From Advenella sp. FME57 (lineage in GTDB: Bacteria > Pseudomonadota > Gammaproteobacteria > Burkholderiales > Burkholderiaceae_B): DNA of 64,000 bases. Below the pieces are notes generated by a model. That model saw only the letters and a list, made by a program, of their open reading frames with translations. It was not told the origin of the DNA and made no database searches. This document shows, piece by piece, positions 23,066 to 31,921 of the stretch. The DNA lies in assembly GCF_014897675.1 (NCBI RefSeq), contig NZ_JABUXU010000021.1, forward strand, positions 1-64,000. The letters run 5' to 3'. Position numbers and translations under genes: made by a program. Numbering within the stretch: the stretch's first letter is position 1; every line of letters starts with the position of its first letter.

Positions 23066-23120
23066 AATCCCTGTTGACCGAGCCCACCACAGCGCGTCAC
23101 TTGTGTTCGCCCGGTGCGTA

Positions 23121-23789
23121 TCAGAACCGATATCCTACGCCGACCGTGGCAACCCAGGGATTGATTTTTGCGGTGCCGATTTTGGTGCCATCAAGCCGAA
23201 CACTGGTCTTGATATCAATATAGCGAACACTCGCATTCAAAAACCAGTTATCGTTGATTTTCAAATCGGCGCCCACTTGCGCTGCCAGTCCCCAGGAGTC
23301 TGAGAGCTTGAGCTTTTCAACGCCAAGATCGCGTAACGCACCAGTGGGTTTGGTGTCAAAGAAGGTCGTATAATTGAGCCCAACACCCACATAAGGCTGC
23401 ACCCGGGCGTCGGGCAAAAAGTGCCACTGAACGCTGAGTGTAGGAGGCAGATGCCTGGTGGTGCCAATTCTGCCAAGATCGCCGCCCAGATCGGCAGCGC
23501 TACCACGAATGTCATGCTTGAACGGCGCAGCAGCCAGCAGTTCGATCCCTAGATGACGGGTTGCCATATACGTCAGACTGAAACTGGGACGCGTGCTGTC
23601 GTTGATATCCAGGTCAATGCCACGGGGGGCTATACTTTTTCCTACCGTGCCATTGCCCGACCTGGGCATCACACTGGTCATGCCGGCTTTCACTATCCAG
23701 TCCCCGGCCTCATGGGCAGCGGCAGGCAATGTAGCGAGTGAACTCAGCGCAAGCGCGCCTGCTGCAACCATATGACGAATGATATGCAT
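23121..23789 (-). CDS. ompW: OmpW-family outer membrane protein
   Basis: 222-residue eight-stranded beta-barrel, with a signal peptide (1-about 25, ending PAAAHE), alternating strands, the family phrases DWIVKAGMTSVMP, GIELLAAAPFKHDI, LPPTLSVQWHFLPDARVQPYVGVGLNYTTFF, and a C-terminal Phe after VGVGYR for BAM insertion. The ATG at 23789 was chosen over one 12 bases upstream since GGAG sits seven bases before it. OmpW provides a narrow hydrophobic channel. A perfect FNR-type box lies about 105 bp upstream, suggesting oxygen control as in enteric ompW. Confidence 0.93.
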   Translation of the reverse strand: MHIIRHMVAAGALALSSLATLPAAAHEAGDWIVKAGMTSVMPRSGNGTVGKSIAPRGIDLDINDSTRPSFSLTYMATRHLGIELLAAAPFKHDIRGSAADLGGDLGRIGTTRHLPPTLSVQWHFLPDARVQPYVGVGLNYTTFFDTKPTGALRDLGVEKLKLSDSWGLAAQVGADLKINDNWFLNASVRYIDIKTSVRLDGTKIGTAKINPWVATVGVGYRF

Positions 23790-23892
23790 TTTTTTCTCCA
23801 TCAGTACTTGTTAACGAACTGACAGAATGCAACAAAAATCACAAATGAATATTGCGTTTGCGCAAGCAACAGCAACCGCACAACATCAAAAT

Positions 23893-23906
23893 TTGATCTA
23901 AATCAA
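23893..23906. promoter_or_regulatory. FNR/ANR-type box upstream of ompW
   Basis: TTGATCTAAATCAA matches the FNR consensus TTGAT-N4-ATCAA at every defined base. Its centre is about 110 bp upstream of the ompW start codon, so depending on the transcript start it could sit in an activating position. E. coli ompW is FNR-controlled, which supports the assignment. Confidence 0.7.
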
Positions 23907-24343
23907 ATATCATGCATTAAGCACAAGCAGAGCGCTTGGTTCAAGGATGATGCGTTACAGGAAAGCTGTCGATGGGGCAAACCGGTATGTCCTGTTCAGT
24001 TCGACTGAGCACAACGCTATAAGACGGGCGCACAATGGAATCGAAGCTGTATCTTTGTCTGCGACCAGAGCCGGCTCTGATGCCAGCACCAGTGTTTTGC
24101 TGCCGCTCTTACTGATCCCGAGCCGCCCATTTTGCAGAACCTGCTGCGCAGTGTTCACGCTTGCGACACTGTCGTAGCTTACCAATGCAAAACGGCAGCC
24201 ACACTCACCAATAGACTTGCGCCATTGGAAAACCGTATTGGCCAGGAGTTGATGGCATCCAACGACCCAGCCTGGATGATGGCAACTGTTCTATCGCTTT
24301 GGAAATTGACTAAATGGTTTGTATGAAAACACACAAGCAGAAC

Positions 24344-24376
24344 GAAAAACCCCAGAAGCGACCAGCGCTCTGGGGT
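24344..24376 (-). terminator. Intrinsic terminator downstream of the porin gene
   Basis: On the minus strand an ACCCCAGA-type stem with its complement (24349-24356 with 24369-24376, extended by GCG/CGC with one bulged base) is followed by TTTTT. It lies about 200 bp beyond the porin stop, with no gene between, and reads in the porin direction. Confidence 0.65.
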
Positions 24377-24570
24377 TCAAACTACGGAGTTGATGCAAGG
24401 GCCGGGAGTCCTTAATACGTTGCCAGGCAACCGCACGTCTTGGATGAATAGTATGTTGAAACATTTCTACTCACTACGGTTGGCAGCAGGCTCCAAGCCT
24501 TTATTCTACTGCATCGAACCGCGCTGGCAATAACGACGCCACGCGCCGCATTGCCAGTAGCGGCAAGTCA

Positions 24571-25761
24571 TCAGAAGCGATGATTCAGACCGACACCAAC
24601 CAGTGTTGATTTCAGTTTGACGTTCTCAGTATTGTCAAACTTCAGTTTGCCCGTGCCGTAAGATGCGAGAGCATAAATAGTAGTGCGTTTGGACAATTTA
24701 TGTTCGTAACCCAGGCTGAAAATATTCAGCTTGCCTTTCACACCGTCAAATGAATCATCGTTGTTTTTGGTAGAGCTGCCCTGATACGAGAACATGACTT
24801 TGCCGTCGTCTCCAACAGGCGCTGACAGGCCGGCCACCCAAGCTTGTTGACGGTAACCTTTGGTTTCTGCGTAAGTGAATCCATCAACATTTGTAGTGAA
24901 GTCATCCAATGCACCGGTCAGACCCGTACTTCCGACACCGCTAGCTACGATAACATCGTTGGCCATTGAGCCGCGAACCTGACCGTAACCCAGGAACAGT
25001 TTGACGACGTCAAAATCGTAGGCGCCAAACAGGTTCCACATGTGGGTCGTACCCTTCTCGCCTTCACCATTGGACAGACGCACGTCTGTGCGGAAGCGAT
25101 CGTAAGAAGCGCCGACAGAGATTGGGCCGTTATCATAAGAGGCACCAGCCGTGATCCAGTTGGAAGTATCACGCGCTTCGAAATCTTCAAAGCCGTCGCT
25201 ACCGGTCGTTTTGGTGTTTTTGCCAGCATAGCCGACGCCAACTTTGAAGCCGGCAAAATCAGGACTTATATATTTGATCGAATTGTCCATCCGGGCGTAC
25301 GTTGAAGCACCGAATGCGCCAGAAAGCACACCGGCCTGCTTGTAAGCGACGCCGAAAGGATTAAGCGACGCGACTGTGTCTGCCGCAACGTTCAGTTGGC
25401 GACCCAAAGTCAGCGTACCCCAGTTGCTACCGGTCAGACCGACATAGGCATGACGACCAAACAGACGGTTACCCTGTAAGGATTTGCCGTTGCCCAGATC
25501 AAAGCCACTTTCCAATTGGAAAATTGCGCTTGTGCCGTTGCCCAGGTCTTCAGCACCCTTCATTCCCCAGCGGTTACCGCTTTTGACGCCGTTGATCAAC
25601 CCGATGTCACGTGTTTTGGCCCAGGCATCACCCTGCGTTACTTTGGTCTGTTGATAGCCCATGCCGGCATCAACAATACCATACAGGGTTACGGAAGTTT
25701 CTGCGTGGGCTACGCCGGTAAAGCCGACAGCCAGTGCCGCAGCAAGCAAAGTCTTTTTCAT
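24571..25761 (-). CDS. Gram-negative porin (trimeric, Burkholderiales type)
   Basis: General diffusion porin of 396 residues. Signal peptide MKKTLLAAALAVGFTGVAHA is followed directly by ETSVTLYGIVDAGMGY, the standard start of the mature barrel. Further markers are NRWGMKGAEDLGNGTSAIFQLESGF, GRHAYVGLTGSNWGTLTLGRQ (constriction-loop region follows) and the terminal Phe of LVGVGLNHRF. Long AT-rich upstream sequence and a good terminator downstream point to a strongly expressed single gene. Confidence 0.95.
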   Translation of the reverse strand: MKKTLLAAALAVGFTGVAHAETSVTLYGIVDAGMGYQQTKVTQGDAWAKTRDIGLINGVKSGNRWGMKGAEDLGNGTSAIFQLESGFDLGNGKSLQGNRLFGRHAYVGLTGSNWGTLTLGRQLNVAADTVASLNPFGVAYKQAGVLSGAFGASTYARMDNSIKYISPDFAGFKVGVGYAGKNTKTTGSDGFEDFEARDTSNWITAGASYDNGPISVGASYDRFRTDVRLSNGEGEKGTTHMWNLFGAYDFDVVKLFLGYGQVRGSMANDVIVASGVGSTGLTGALDDFTTNVDGFTYAETKGYRQQAWVAGLSAPVGDDGKVMFSYQGSSTKNNDDSFDGVKGKLNIFSLGYEHKLSKRTTIYALASYGTGKLKFDNTENVKLKSTLVGVGLNHRF

Positions 25762-26219
25762 GTATCAAATCTCCTCAGGGATGGTCATAATGCTTCTTAC
25801 CCGAATGGTTCAGAAACTATTCAGATTTGAAGCAATATAAAGATTAGATACAATTATGTAAAGGAACCGGCTACCGCGAAAAATGGACAATTCGGCGGTT
25901 TCCGCAGGTGGCAGCGACGGCATTTCAATCGCAATTACGGCGCCCATATTGCGTATGGTAATAATCTAATTGCAATTGAATTAATCACCGTTTTATACGC
26001 AATTACATTTGCAATCATAGGGTTAAGGGATCAGTTCGGATATGCCTCCATCAAGCACCTTTTGGATGATTTGGTTAACTGATGCCCAAAGTTGGCACGT
26101 TTCTTGCCCAGGCAACCATTTTTGCCGCTTTAGGACATGAGGGTTTTCCTTTATAGTGAATACGCTTAGCGTTTTCTATTACATTTGTGACATATATGCG
26201 ACATTGTGCATAACCGGCG
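25762..26219. other. Intergenic region upstream of porin with orphan sigma-54 promoter
   Basis: 458 bp between the porin start and the amidase stop. The first about 250 bp is AT-rich, with repeated AATTGC/GCAATT motifs around 25970-26015 that may regulate the porin. A near-consensus sigma-54 promoter at 26092-26108 points right, where no plus-strand gene follows. A GGCAA/TTGCC hairpin (26111-26126) and a 10-codon frame with AGGA before its ATG (26137-26169) lie just behind it. Confidence 0.5.
26092..26108 (+). promoter_or_regulatory. Near-consensus sigma-54 (RpoN) promoter without a downstream gene
   Basis: TTGGCACGTTTCTTGCC matches the -24/-12 consensus YTGGCACGNNNNTTGCW in the GG and GC elements with the exact ten-base spacing; only the last base deviates. 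Transcription would start near 26119 and run antisense into the 3' end of the amidase gene. A small RNA or antisense RNA is possible, or this is a relic. Confidence 0.5.
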
Positions 26220-27605
26220 CTAGTCTACTGTCGGCGTGTAAGAATGCCAGGCAGTTAGGGATTGAATGGCACTGCCGATACGCAGTAGCGTGAGTTCGTC
26301 TCCCGCCTTCCCGGTTAACTGCACACTGACAGGCAGGTTGGTTTGGTCAAAACCGGCAGGCAGGGCCAAAGCACAACCGTTGACCCAGTTCACAAAGCGA
26401 GTAAAGTAGCCCAGTGGTGTACTGGACTCGTCCACCTGCGACAGGGGTATCGGGCCAAAAGGCGTGGTAGGCAGCATCAGGGTATCTTTATCGGCCATCC
26501 ATTCCCCCCAAACGGCCTGCATCTTCAGATGGGAGCCCAGCAGATCCTGGTATTGCAGATCCGATATGCCCTTTCCTGCCATGAGTCGGTCACGCACAAA
26601 AGGCCCGAAATGCAGACCCGGGTCCTGAATATAATCCCTGTGCACGCGCCATCCTTCGGCGGCGATCAATTTTCCGCAATCGCTCATTGCTTGCTGAAAG
26701 TTCAATGGGGGTGCTTCGCGTACGATTGTTGCGCCGGCCAGCTCGACCATCCTGACCATATCGCGCAAGCCCAGACGTACGGCGCGCTGCACTTGCACGC
26801 CATAGTTTTGCTCAGGCAGGACGCACACTCGTACCCCCGCCAGTTCGTGGGCATTATCCTGAGCCAGGTACGTCATGCTTTGTACGGTCTGCCCCGGCGC
26901 ATGCGTCAGCGCCTGCAGCAGCAAGGCGGCATCATCTGCAGTCCTGGTCATAGGTCCCACACTGTCCAGCGTCCGGGATAATGGATACACGCCGTCGGCA
27001 TTGATCGCGCCGACTGTCGTCTTCAAGCCGGTAATACCGTTGAGCGCGGCAGGAATCCGCACCGACCCGCCGGTATCGGTACCCAGGGCACCCGGCACCA
27101 GGCCGGCGGCAACCGCAACGCCCGAACCGCTTGAGGAGCCACCGGGCACCCGGTGATGGCCGCTGTCCCAGGGATTGCGAGGCGTTCCCAGCAAAGCATT
27201 GGTTCCCCATCCGCCAAACGCAAACTCCACCGTGTGCGTTTTGCCGATAATGACCGCGCCGTGGGCTCGCAAACGGTGCACCGCATCGGCGGTCCGGGCA
27301 CTGGTTCGGGCTTCCCACTGCCTGGAACCGCAAGCCGTTATCGTACCCTCAATATCACATAAGTCTTTGATGCCCAGCGGTATGCCATCGAGCATACCCA
27401 GCACCCTTCCCTGTTGCCGCCGCTCATCGGACTGGCGTGCCTGCGCCAGCGCCTGTTCCGGGAAGACACGCGCAAAGGCATGCAATACGGGGTTCAAGCG
27501 CTCTATCCGGTTCAAAAAATAGTTCGTCAGCGACTCGGCAGTCACGTTGTTCATTGCCAGACTGCGCGCCAGTTCGGTGATCGAGGCGAATGCATACTGT
27601 TCCAT
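26220..27605 (-). CDS. Amidase (amidase-signature family)
   Basis: 461 residues, hydrolysing a carboxamide or carbamoyl compound through a Ser-cisSer-Lys triad: Lys80 in GIPLGIKDL, the cis-Ser in GGSSSGSG (about 155-162) and the nucleophile Ser181 in GTDTGGSVRIPAALNG. The ATG at 27605 follows AAAGGATATGTC; the open frame continues 38 codons upstream inside the M20 gene and was rejected. It lies 10 bp after the M20 hydrolase, at the end of the peptide-transporter operon. Together they suggest release of ammonia from an imported amide or ureido compound; the substrate is not known. Confidence 0.92.
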   Translation of the reverse strand: MEQYAFASITELARSLAMNNVTAESLTNYFLNRIERLNPVLHAFARVFPEQALAQARQSDERRQQGRVLGMLDGIPLGIKDLCDIEGTITACGSRQWEARTSARTADAVHRLRAHGAVIIGKTHTVEFAFGGWGTNALLGTPRNPWDSGHHRVPGGSSSGSGVAVAAGLVPGALGTDTGGSVRIPAALNGITGLKTTVGAINADGVYPLSRTLDSVGPMTRTADDAALLLQALTHAPGQTVQSMTYLAQDNAHELAGVRVCVLPEQNYGVQVQRAVRLGLRDMVRMVELAGATIVREAPPLNFQQAMSDCGKLIAAEGWRVHRDYIQDPGLHFGPFVRDRLMAGKGISDLQYQDLLGSHLKMQAVWGEWMADKDTLMLPTTPFGPIPLSQVDESSTPLGYFTRFVNWVNGCALALPAGFDQTNLPVSVQLTGKAGDELTLLRIGSAIQSLTAWHSYTPTVD

Positions 27606-27615
27606 GACATATCCT

Positions 27616-28872
27616 TTACACAACACCGGCTTCGCCAAGCATGCAATGGAGCAAGACGTTGCATCCGGCTTCCACGTGCTCCGGCAAGGCATCTTCGATT
27701 TCATTGTGACTGATGCCATCCTTGCAGGGGATAAAAATCATCGCTGCCGGGCATATTCGCGCCAGGTATACAGCATCATGGCCTGCGCCGCTAACCAGCC
27801 TGGAATGCCGATAGCCCAATCGGGTGGCATTTTTTTCCACAGCAGCCACTTGCGCCGCGGCAAACGCCTGGGGAGGAAAATAAACCACTTCCTCGGCTTG
27901 AATCTGTACCTGATACTTATCGGCAATGGCATCGCAATAGCGCTGGAAATCGGCAGACATCGCAGACAGGTCATCGTCAGTCAACGCGCGCAGGTCCACA
28001 GAGAACCGCACCCGTCCCGGAATGACATTGCGCGAATTGGGATACACATCAACCCAGCCAACCGTACCACGCCCATCTTCCCCGTAGCGGCGGCCAATCT
28101 CATTGACTTCGTTCATGATGCGCATTGCGGGCAATAATGCATCCCTGCGCAGTTCCATGGGTGTCGTACCGGCGTGCGACTCTACTCCCTGCACGAGGAC
28201 GTCGTACCAGCGCTGACCCAGCGCGCCCGTCACTACGCCAATGGTATGCGAGCGCTGCTCCAGCACCGGTCCCTGCTCAATGTGAGCTTCAAAATAACTT
28301 TTCACGGGTGTCGCCCTGCACGGCACAGCGCCATCGTAGCCAATGTCCGCGAGCGCGGCGGCAACACTGATACCCGTGGTATCGGTACTTTGCAATGCAG
28401 TCTGAGCAGAAAATGCCCCGACATAGACACCCGATCCCATCATGACAGGCACAAAGCGCGAACCCTCTTCGTTGGTCCACACGGCGACCTCAAGCGGCGC
28501 TCGCGTGCGGATCTGCAGATCATTCAGCGTGCGCAGTACCTCAAGCCCGGCCAATACGCCATAATTGCCATCAAACTTGCCACCGGTCGGCTGCGTGTCG
28601 ATATGGCTACCGGTCATGACTGGCGGCAATTGCGGATCCGCTCCCTCGCGGCGGGCAAAAATATTGCCCAGTTCATCCACACGGATGGTGCAGCCGATTT
28701 CCTTTGCCCACTGAACGAACAGATGACGACCTTCCTTGTCCAGCTCGGTCAACGCCAGACGATTTACGCCGCCTTTTTCCGTGCCGCCGATGCGAGCCAG
28801 CGTCATCAGCGAGCCCCAAAGTCGCGCGCCATTGATGCGCCCGATATTACTGTGTTCATTCATATCCATCAT
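27616..28872 (-). CDS. M20-family amidohydrolase (N-carbamoyl-L-amino acid hydrolase / allantoate amidohydrolase type)
   Basis: 418-residue Zn-dependent hydrolase of the hydantoinase/carbamoylase group. Metal ligands can be placed: His90 in TGSHIDTQ, Asp101 in GGKFDGNYG, Glu136 in WTNEEGSRF, His197 in EAHIEQGP and a C-terminal His in ISHNEIED. The lid (about 220-330) contains VTGALGQRWYDVLVQG. Family members cleave the carbamoyl group of N-carbamoyl amino acids, allantoate or beta-ureidopropionate. The ATG at 28872 is preceded by AGGT; nearby ATGs at 28869 and 28863 are also possible. Confidence 0.9.
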   Translation of the reverse strand: MMDMNEHSNIGRINGARLWGSLMTLARIGGTEKGGVNRLALTELDKEGRHLFVQWAKEIGCTIRVDELGNIFARREGADPQLPPVMTGSHIDTQPTGGKFDGNYGVLAGLEVLRTLNDLQIRTRAPLEVAVWTNEEGSRFVPVMMGSGVYVGAFSAQTALQSTDTTGISVAAALADIGYDGAVPCRATPVKSYFEAHIEQGPVLEQRSHTIGVVTGALGQRWYDVLVQGVESHAGTTPMELRRDALLPAMRIMNEVNEIGRRYGEDGRGTVGWVDVYPNSRNVIPGRVRFSVDLRALTDDDLSAMSADFQRYCDAIADKYQVQIQAEEVVYFPPQAFAAAQVAAVEKNATRLGYRHSRLVSGAGHDAVYLARICPAAMIFIPCKDGISHNEIEDALPEHVEAGCNVLLHCMLGEAGVV

Positions 28873-28911
28873 TTGTTACCTGTTTAAAAAATCGTTGATA
28901 CGAGATCGCTG

Positions 28912-29943
28912 TCAGGCAGCCGCCAAATGGCACTGTACCTGATGACTTTGACTTATCTTGGTCGTCTGCGGCACACTTGTTGCGCAACGCTCCAACACAT
29001 GCTCGCAACGCGCGGCAAATGGGCAGCCGGGCGGCAAGTTGGCCAGATCCGGTGGCGACCCGCGTATCACATCCAGCGGCTTGCCTCGCTCCATGCCATG
29101 GCGACGGCTCTTGAGCAACGCCAGCGTATAAGGGTGGCGGGCATCTTGCAAAATTTCCCGAATGCTGCCCTCTTCGACGATACGCCCGCCGTACATGACA
29201 GCGACCCGGTCCGCCATTTCCGTTGCTGCACCAATATCGTGAGTGACAAAAACAATGGCCAGCCCTAATTGCTTTTGTAATTCGCGCATCAAAATCAACA
29301 CCTGTATCTGCACCGTCGCATCCAGGGCTGTTGTCGGTTCATCAGCCAACAACACTTCAGGCTGCGCGGACAGGGCCAGCGCGATCATGGCCCGCTGACG
29401 CATGCCACCTGACATCTCATGAGGATATGCCGCCAGGCGCTTTTCCGGACTCGGAATGCGTACCGCTTCCAGCGCCGCAATCGCGCGGGCACGCGCATCC
29501 TGGGCACTGATCTGGTGATGGGTACGAATGCACTCGATCATTTGCTGTCCAACTGTATAGACAGGGTCCAGGGCTAACAATGGCTCCTGAAACACCATTG
29601 CGATTTTCTTGCCTCGCAGTGCGCGCAATTGCCGCCGGTCCATCTGCAGCACCTCTTGCCGGTTGACCTGGATCGAGCCGCTTTGCCGGGTTTGTCGTTC
29701 CGGATGCAGGCGCATCAATGCGCGCAACGTCACACTTTTACCCGATCCGGATTCGCCGATAAGCACCAGGGTCTCACCTTTGGCCACGTGAAAAGAGACA
29801 CCGTTGACCGCCCGTATCGTCTTGCCCGCGCGTTCGAAGGCAACCGTCAGGTCAGTCACTGAAATGGCGTTACCGGCTTGCTCGCCTGTGGCCGGATGCC
29901 GGCTGGTTGTCCCGTCCATGGGCGTCATCGCTTGTGTATTCAT
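28912..29943 (-). CDS. Peptide/oligopeptide-type ABC transporter ATP-binding protein (DppD-like)
   Basis: 343 residues: Walker A GESGSGKSVT, signature MSGGMRQRAMIA, Walker B VLLADEPTTALD, H-loop FVTHDIG, and the C-terminal oligopeptide-transporter extension with PPGCPFAARCEHVLERC whose cysteines bind a cofactor in relatives. Start ATG 29943 overlaps the partner ATPase stop by four bases. It pairs with the DppF-like ATPase and two permeases in one operon. Confidence 0.93.
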   Translation of the reverse strand: MNTQAMTPMDGTTSRHPATGEQAGNAISVTDLTVAFERAGKTIRAVNGVSFHVAKGETLVLIGESGSGKSVTLRALMRLHPERQTRQSGSIQVNRQEVLQMDRRQLRALRGKKIAMVFQEPLLALDPVYTVGQQMIECIRTHHQISAQDARARAIAALEAVRIPSPEKRLAAYPHEMSGGMRQRAMIALALSAQPEVLLADEPTTALDATVQIQVLILMRELQKQLGLAIVFVTHDIGAATEMADRVAVMYGGRIVEEGSIREILQDARHPYTLALLKSRRHGMERGKPLDVIRGSPPDLANLPPGCPFAARCEHVLERCATSVPQTTKISQSHQVQCHLAAA

Positions 29944-31016
29944 GGTGTTCCTTTTAAGACCGACATATCTGCAGACTCTTGCTGCGCCGTACCCACGCTT
30001 TGCCCAATGCGGTCATTTACGCGAATGCACGCCACCTGATGCCCAGGCAGATGCGCCAGTAACAGCGGCATATTGGATTTACACTGCGTGATCATCTGGC
30101 TGCACCTCGGGTGAAAGCGGCAACCGGAAGGCGGTTCTATGGGGTTGGGCGGATCCCCGGCCAGTGGCGCCTTTTCAGTGCGCCGATCAGGATCAGTCGT
30201 GGGCACCGACGCCAGCAATGCCTGTGTATAAGGATGAGCGGGCGTATTGAGCACCTGCCGGGTCGCACCCAGCTCTACCACCTTGCCCAGATACATGACC
30301 AGAACCCGATCACACAGGTACTCGATCACACTCAGATCGTGGCTAATGAAGACAAATGTGAGGTTGTATTTTTTCTTCAGGTCCGATAGCAGATTCAGTA
30401 CCTGGGCTTCTACGGATTTATCCAGCGCAGATACGGCCTCATCAAGAATAATCAAGCGCGGTTTCAGGGCAATTGCCCGCGCGATATTAACCCGCTGCCG
30501 TTGCCCACCGGACAATTCATGAGGATATCGTCCGGCATAGCGTTGCGGGTCCAGGCCCACATTTTCCAGTAGTTCCAGCGCCTCGCGCTCCGCCTGCCGA
30601 GGGGGCATGCCGTGGACGATCGGGGCAAACGCGATGGTATCCAGAATAGTCATGCGCGGATTCAGCGATGAATAACTATCCTGGAAAACCATCTGCACCT
30701 GACGCCGGAATGATTTCATCGGCAGCTGCGTGCTGCCGACAGTCTGTCCGTCGAAGATCAGTTCACCGCGATCCTGCTGCAACAGTTGCAGCAGCAGCCT
30801 GGCCGTTGTCGATTTGCCGCAGCCGGACTCCCCGACAATACCCAATGTCTCGTTTTTCATGACATCGAAACTAATGTCATCTACAGCCTGTACTGCTGCG
30901 GCGCCACGACGAAAAAGCGAGGCTTTCAAAGGAAAGTGCTTCAGCAGGTTCTTCACAATAAGCAAGGGCTGGGCCGGTCCACCAATATCCTGATGCTGGG
31001 TCAATGTCGTTGTCAC
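29940..31016 (-). CDS. Peptide/oligopeptide-type ABC transporter ATP-binding protein (DppF-like)
   Basis: 358 residues with Walker A GESGCGKSTTARL, Q-loop VFQDSYSSLNPRM (typical of OppF/DppF), signature [14 protein letters not shown], Walker B LIILDEAVSALD and H-loop FISHDLSV, and the C-terminal GCRFHPRCSQM motif. The start is GTG at 31016 with AAGGAG nine bases upstream. Second ATPase of the heterodimeric importer. Confidence 0.93.
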   Translation of the reverse strand: MTTTLTQHQDIGGPAQPLLIVKNLLKHFPLKASLFRRGAAAVQAVDDISFDVMKNETLGIVGESGCGKSTTARLLLQLLQQDRGELIFDGQTVGSTQLPMKSFRRQVQMVFQDSYSSLNPRMTILDTIAFAPIVHGMPPRQAEREALELLENVGLDPQRYAGRYPHELSGGQRQRVNIARAIALKPRLIILDEAVSALDKSVEAQVLNLLSDLKKKYNLTFVFISHDLSVIEYLCDRVLVMYLGKVVELGATRQVLNTPAHPYTQALLASVPTTDPDRRTEKAPLAGDPPNPIEPPSGCRFHPRCSQMITQCKSNMPLLLAHLPGHQVACIRVNDRIGQSVGTAQQESADMSVLKGTP

Positions 31017-31020
31017 AATA

Positions 31021-31917
31021 TTACTCCTTGATATCCATCGCCTGGCGCAGCCCGTCTGAAAAGACGTTGAAGGAAATCGATGTGATGAAAATCATCAGAC
31101 CCGGCAATGCCGCGATCACCGGCTGGGTGTAAATGGCTGTGCGCAGGGTGTTGAGCATAAGCCCCCATTCGGGCTCTGGCGGCTTGACGCCCAGGCCCAG
31201 AAAGGAAAGCCCCGATGCCAGGATCATGGAAACGGAAATCAAACTGGTGGAAAAAACGAAAATAGGGCCCAGCACATTATTGAGGACCTGACTGAACACG
31301 ATCCTGACTGGCGAGGCTCCCGATGTTCTGGCAGCATCAACAAACTCCTGAGTGCGCATTTGGGTGGTCACGCTTTCGGCCACGCGAATGATTTGCGGGA
31401 TGAACACCACGGTCAGCGACAACAGTGCGTTGCCAGTGCCGGCGCCCAGCGTACCCGAGAGAGCGATCGCCAGCAACACAGAAGGAAAGGCGTACAGCAC
31501 ATCGGTCAGGCGCATGATTACCGCGTTGATACGCCCGCCGGCATAACCGGCAATAACGCCTATGGTTCCTCCGATTGCAAACGCAATTATTACGGGCGTA
31601 ATGCCCATAAACAGCGACAGGCGGGCACCCAGGATCAAACGGGACAGCATATCGCGCCCCAGTTCATCGGTGCCCAGCAGATAGTTTTCTGTGCCGATCG
31701 GCTTGAGCCGGTGAATAATCGAAGATTTATAAGGATCTGCCGGCATGATCCACGGGGCCAGGATCGCCATCAACAGCAGGAGCAGCAACAGACAGGCAGC
31801 AAACATCGCAACCTTGTTGCGGCGCAGATTGAGCATGACGCCGCTCCAGTATCCCGCCGAGCGGTGCGCCTGCACGAGCAGCAACTCTGCGTTCCGGTTA
31901 AGGGAATAATCGGTCAT
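31021..31917 (-). CDS. Peptide-type ABC transporter permease (DppC-like)
   Basis: 298-residue inner-membrane subunit with about six membrane helices, the N-terminal stretch LLMAILAPWIMPADPY and LLGTDELGRDMLSRLILGARLSL common to DppC/OppC, and the ATPase-contact loop EFVDAARTSGASPVRIVF. ATG 31917 (AAAGGTAACACA before it) was chosen; the upstream Met in the same frame lies inside the preceding gene. Next to the DppB-like partner with a four-base gap. Confidence 0.93.
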   Translation of the reverse strand: MTDYSLNRNAELLLVQAHRSAGYWSGVMLNLRRNKVAMFAACLLLLLLLMAILAPWIMPADPYKSSIIHRLKPIGTENYLLGTDELGRDMLSRLILGARLSLFMGITPVIIAFAIGGTIGVIAGYAGGRINAVIMRLTDVLYAFPSVLLAIALSGTLGAGTGNALLSLTVVFIPQIIRVAESVTTQMRTQEFVDAARTSGASPVRIVFSQVLNNVLGPIFVFSTSLISVSMILASGLSFLGLGVKPPEPEWGLMLNTLRTAIYTQPVIAALPGLMIFITSISFNVFSDGLRQAMDIKE

Positions 31918-31921
31918 TGTG

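Larger units (their letters stand above)
23790..24570. other. Intergenic region between ompW and porin
   Basis: 781 bp. It holds the ompW promoter with an FNR-type box (23893-23906), a porin terminator (about 24344-24376) and a short perfect inverted repeat GTTGCC-A-GGCAAC (24419-24431). Between 23955 and 24310 the minus strand shows two overlapping protein-like frames (one reading VSYDSVASVNTAQQVLQNG, the other TVAIIQAGSLDAINSWP), which may be a frameshifted remnant of an unidentified gene. No intact gene is seen. Confidence 0.4.
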
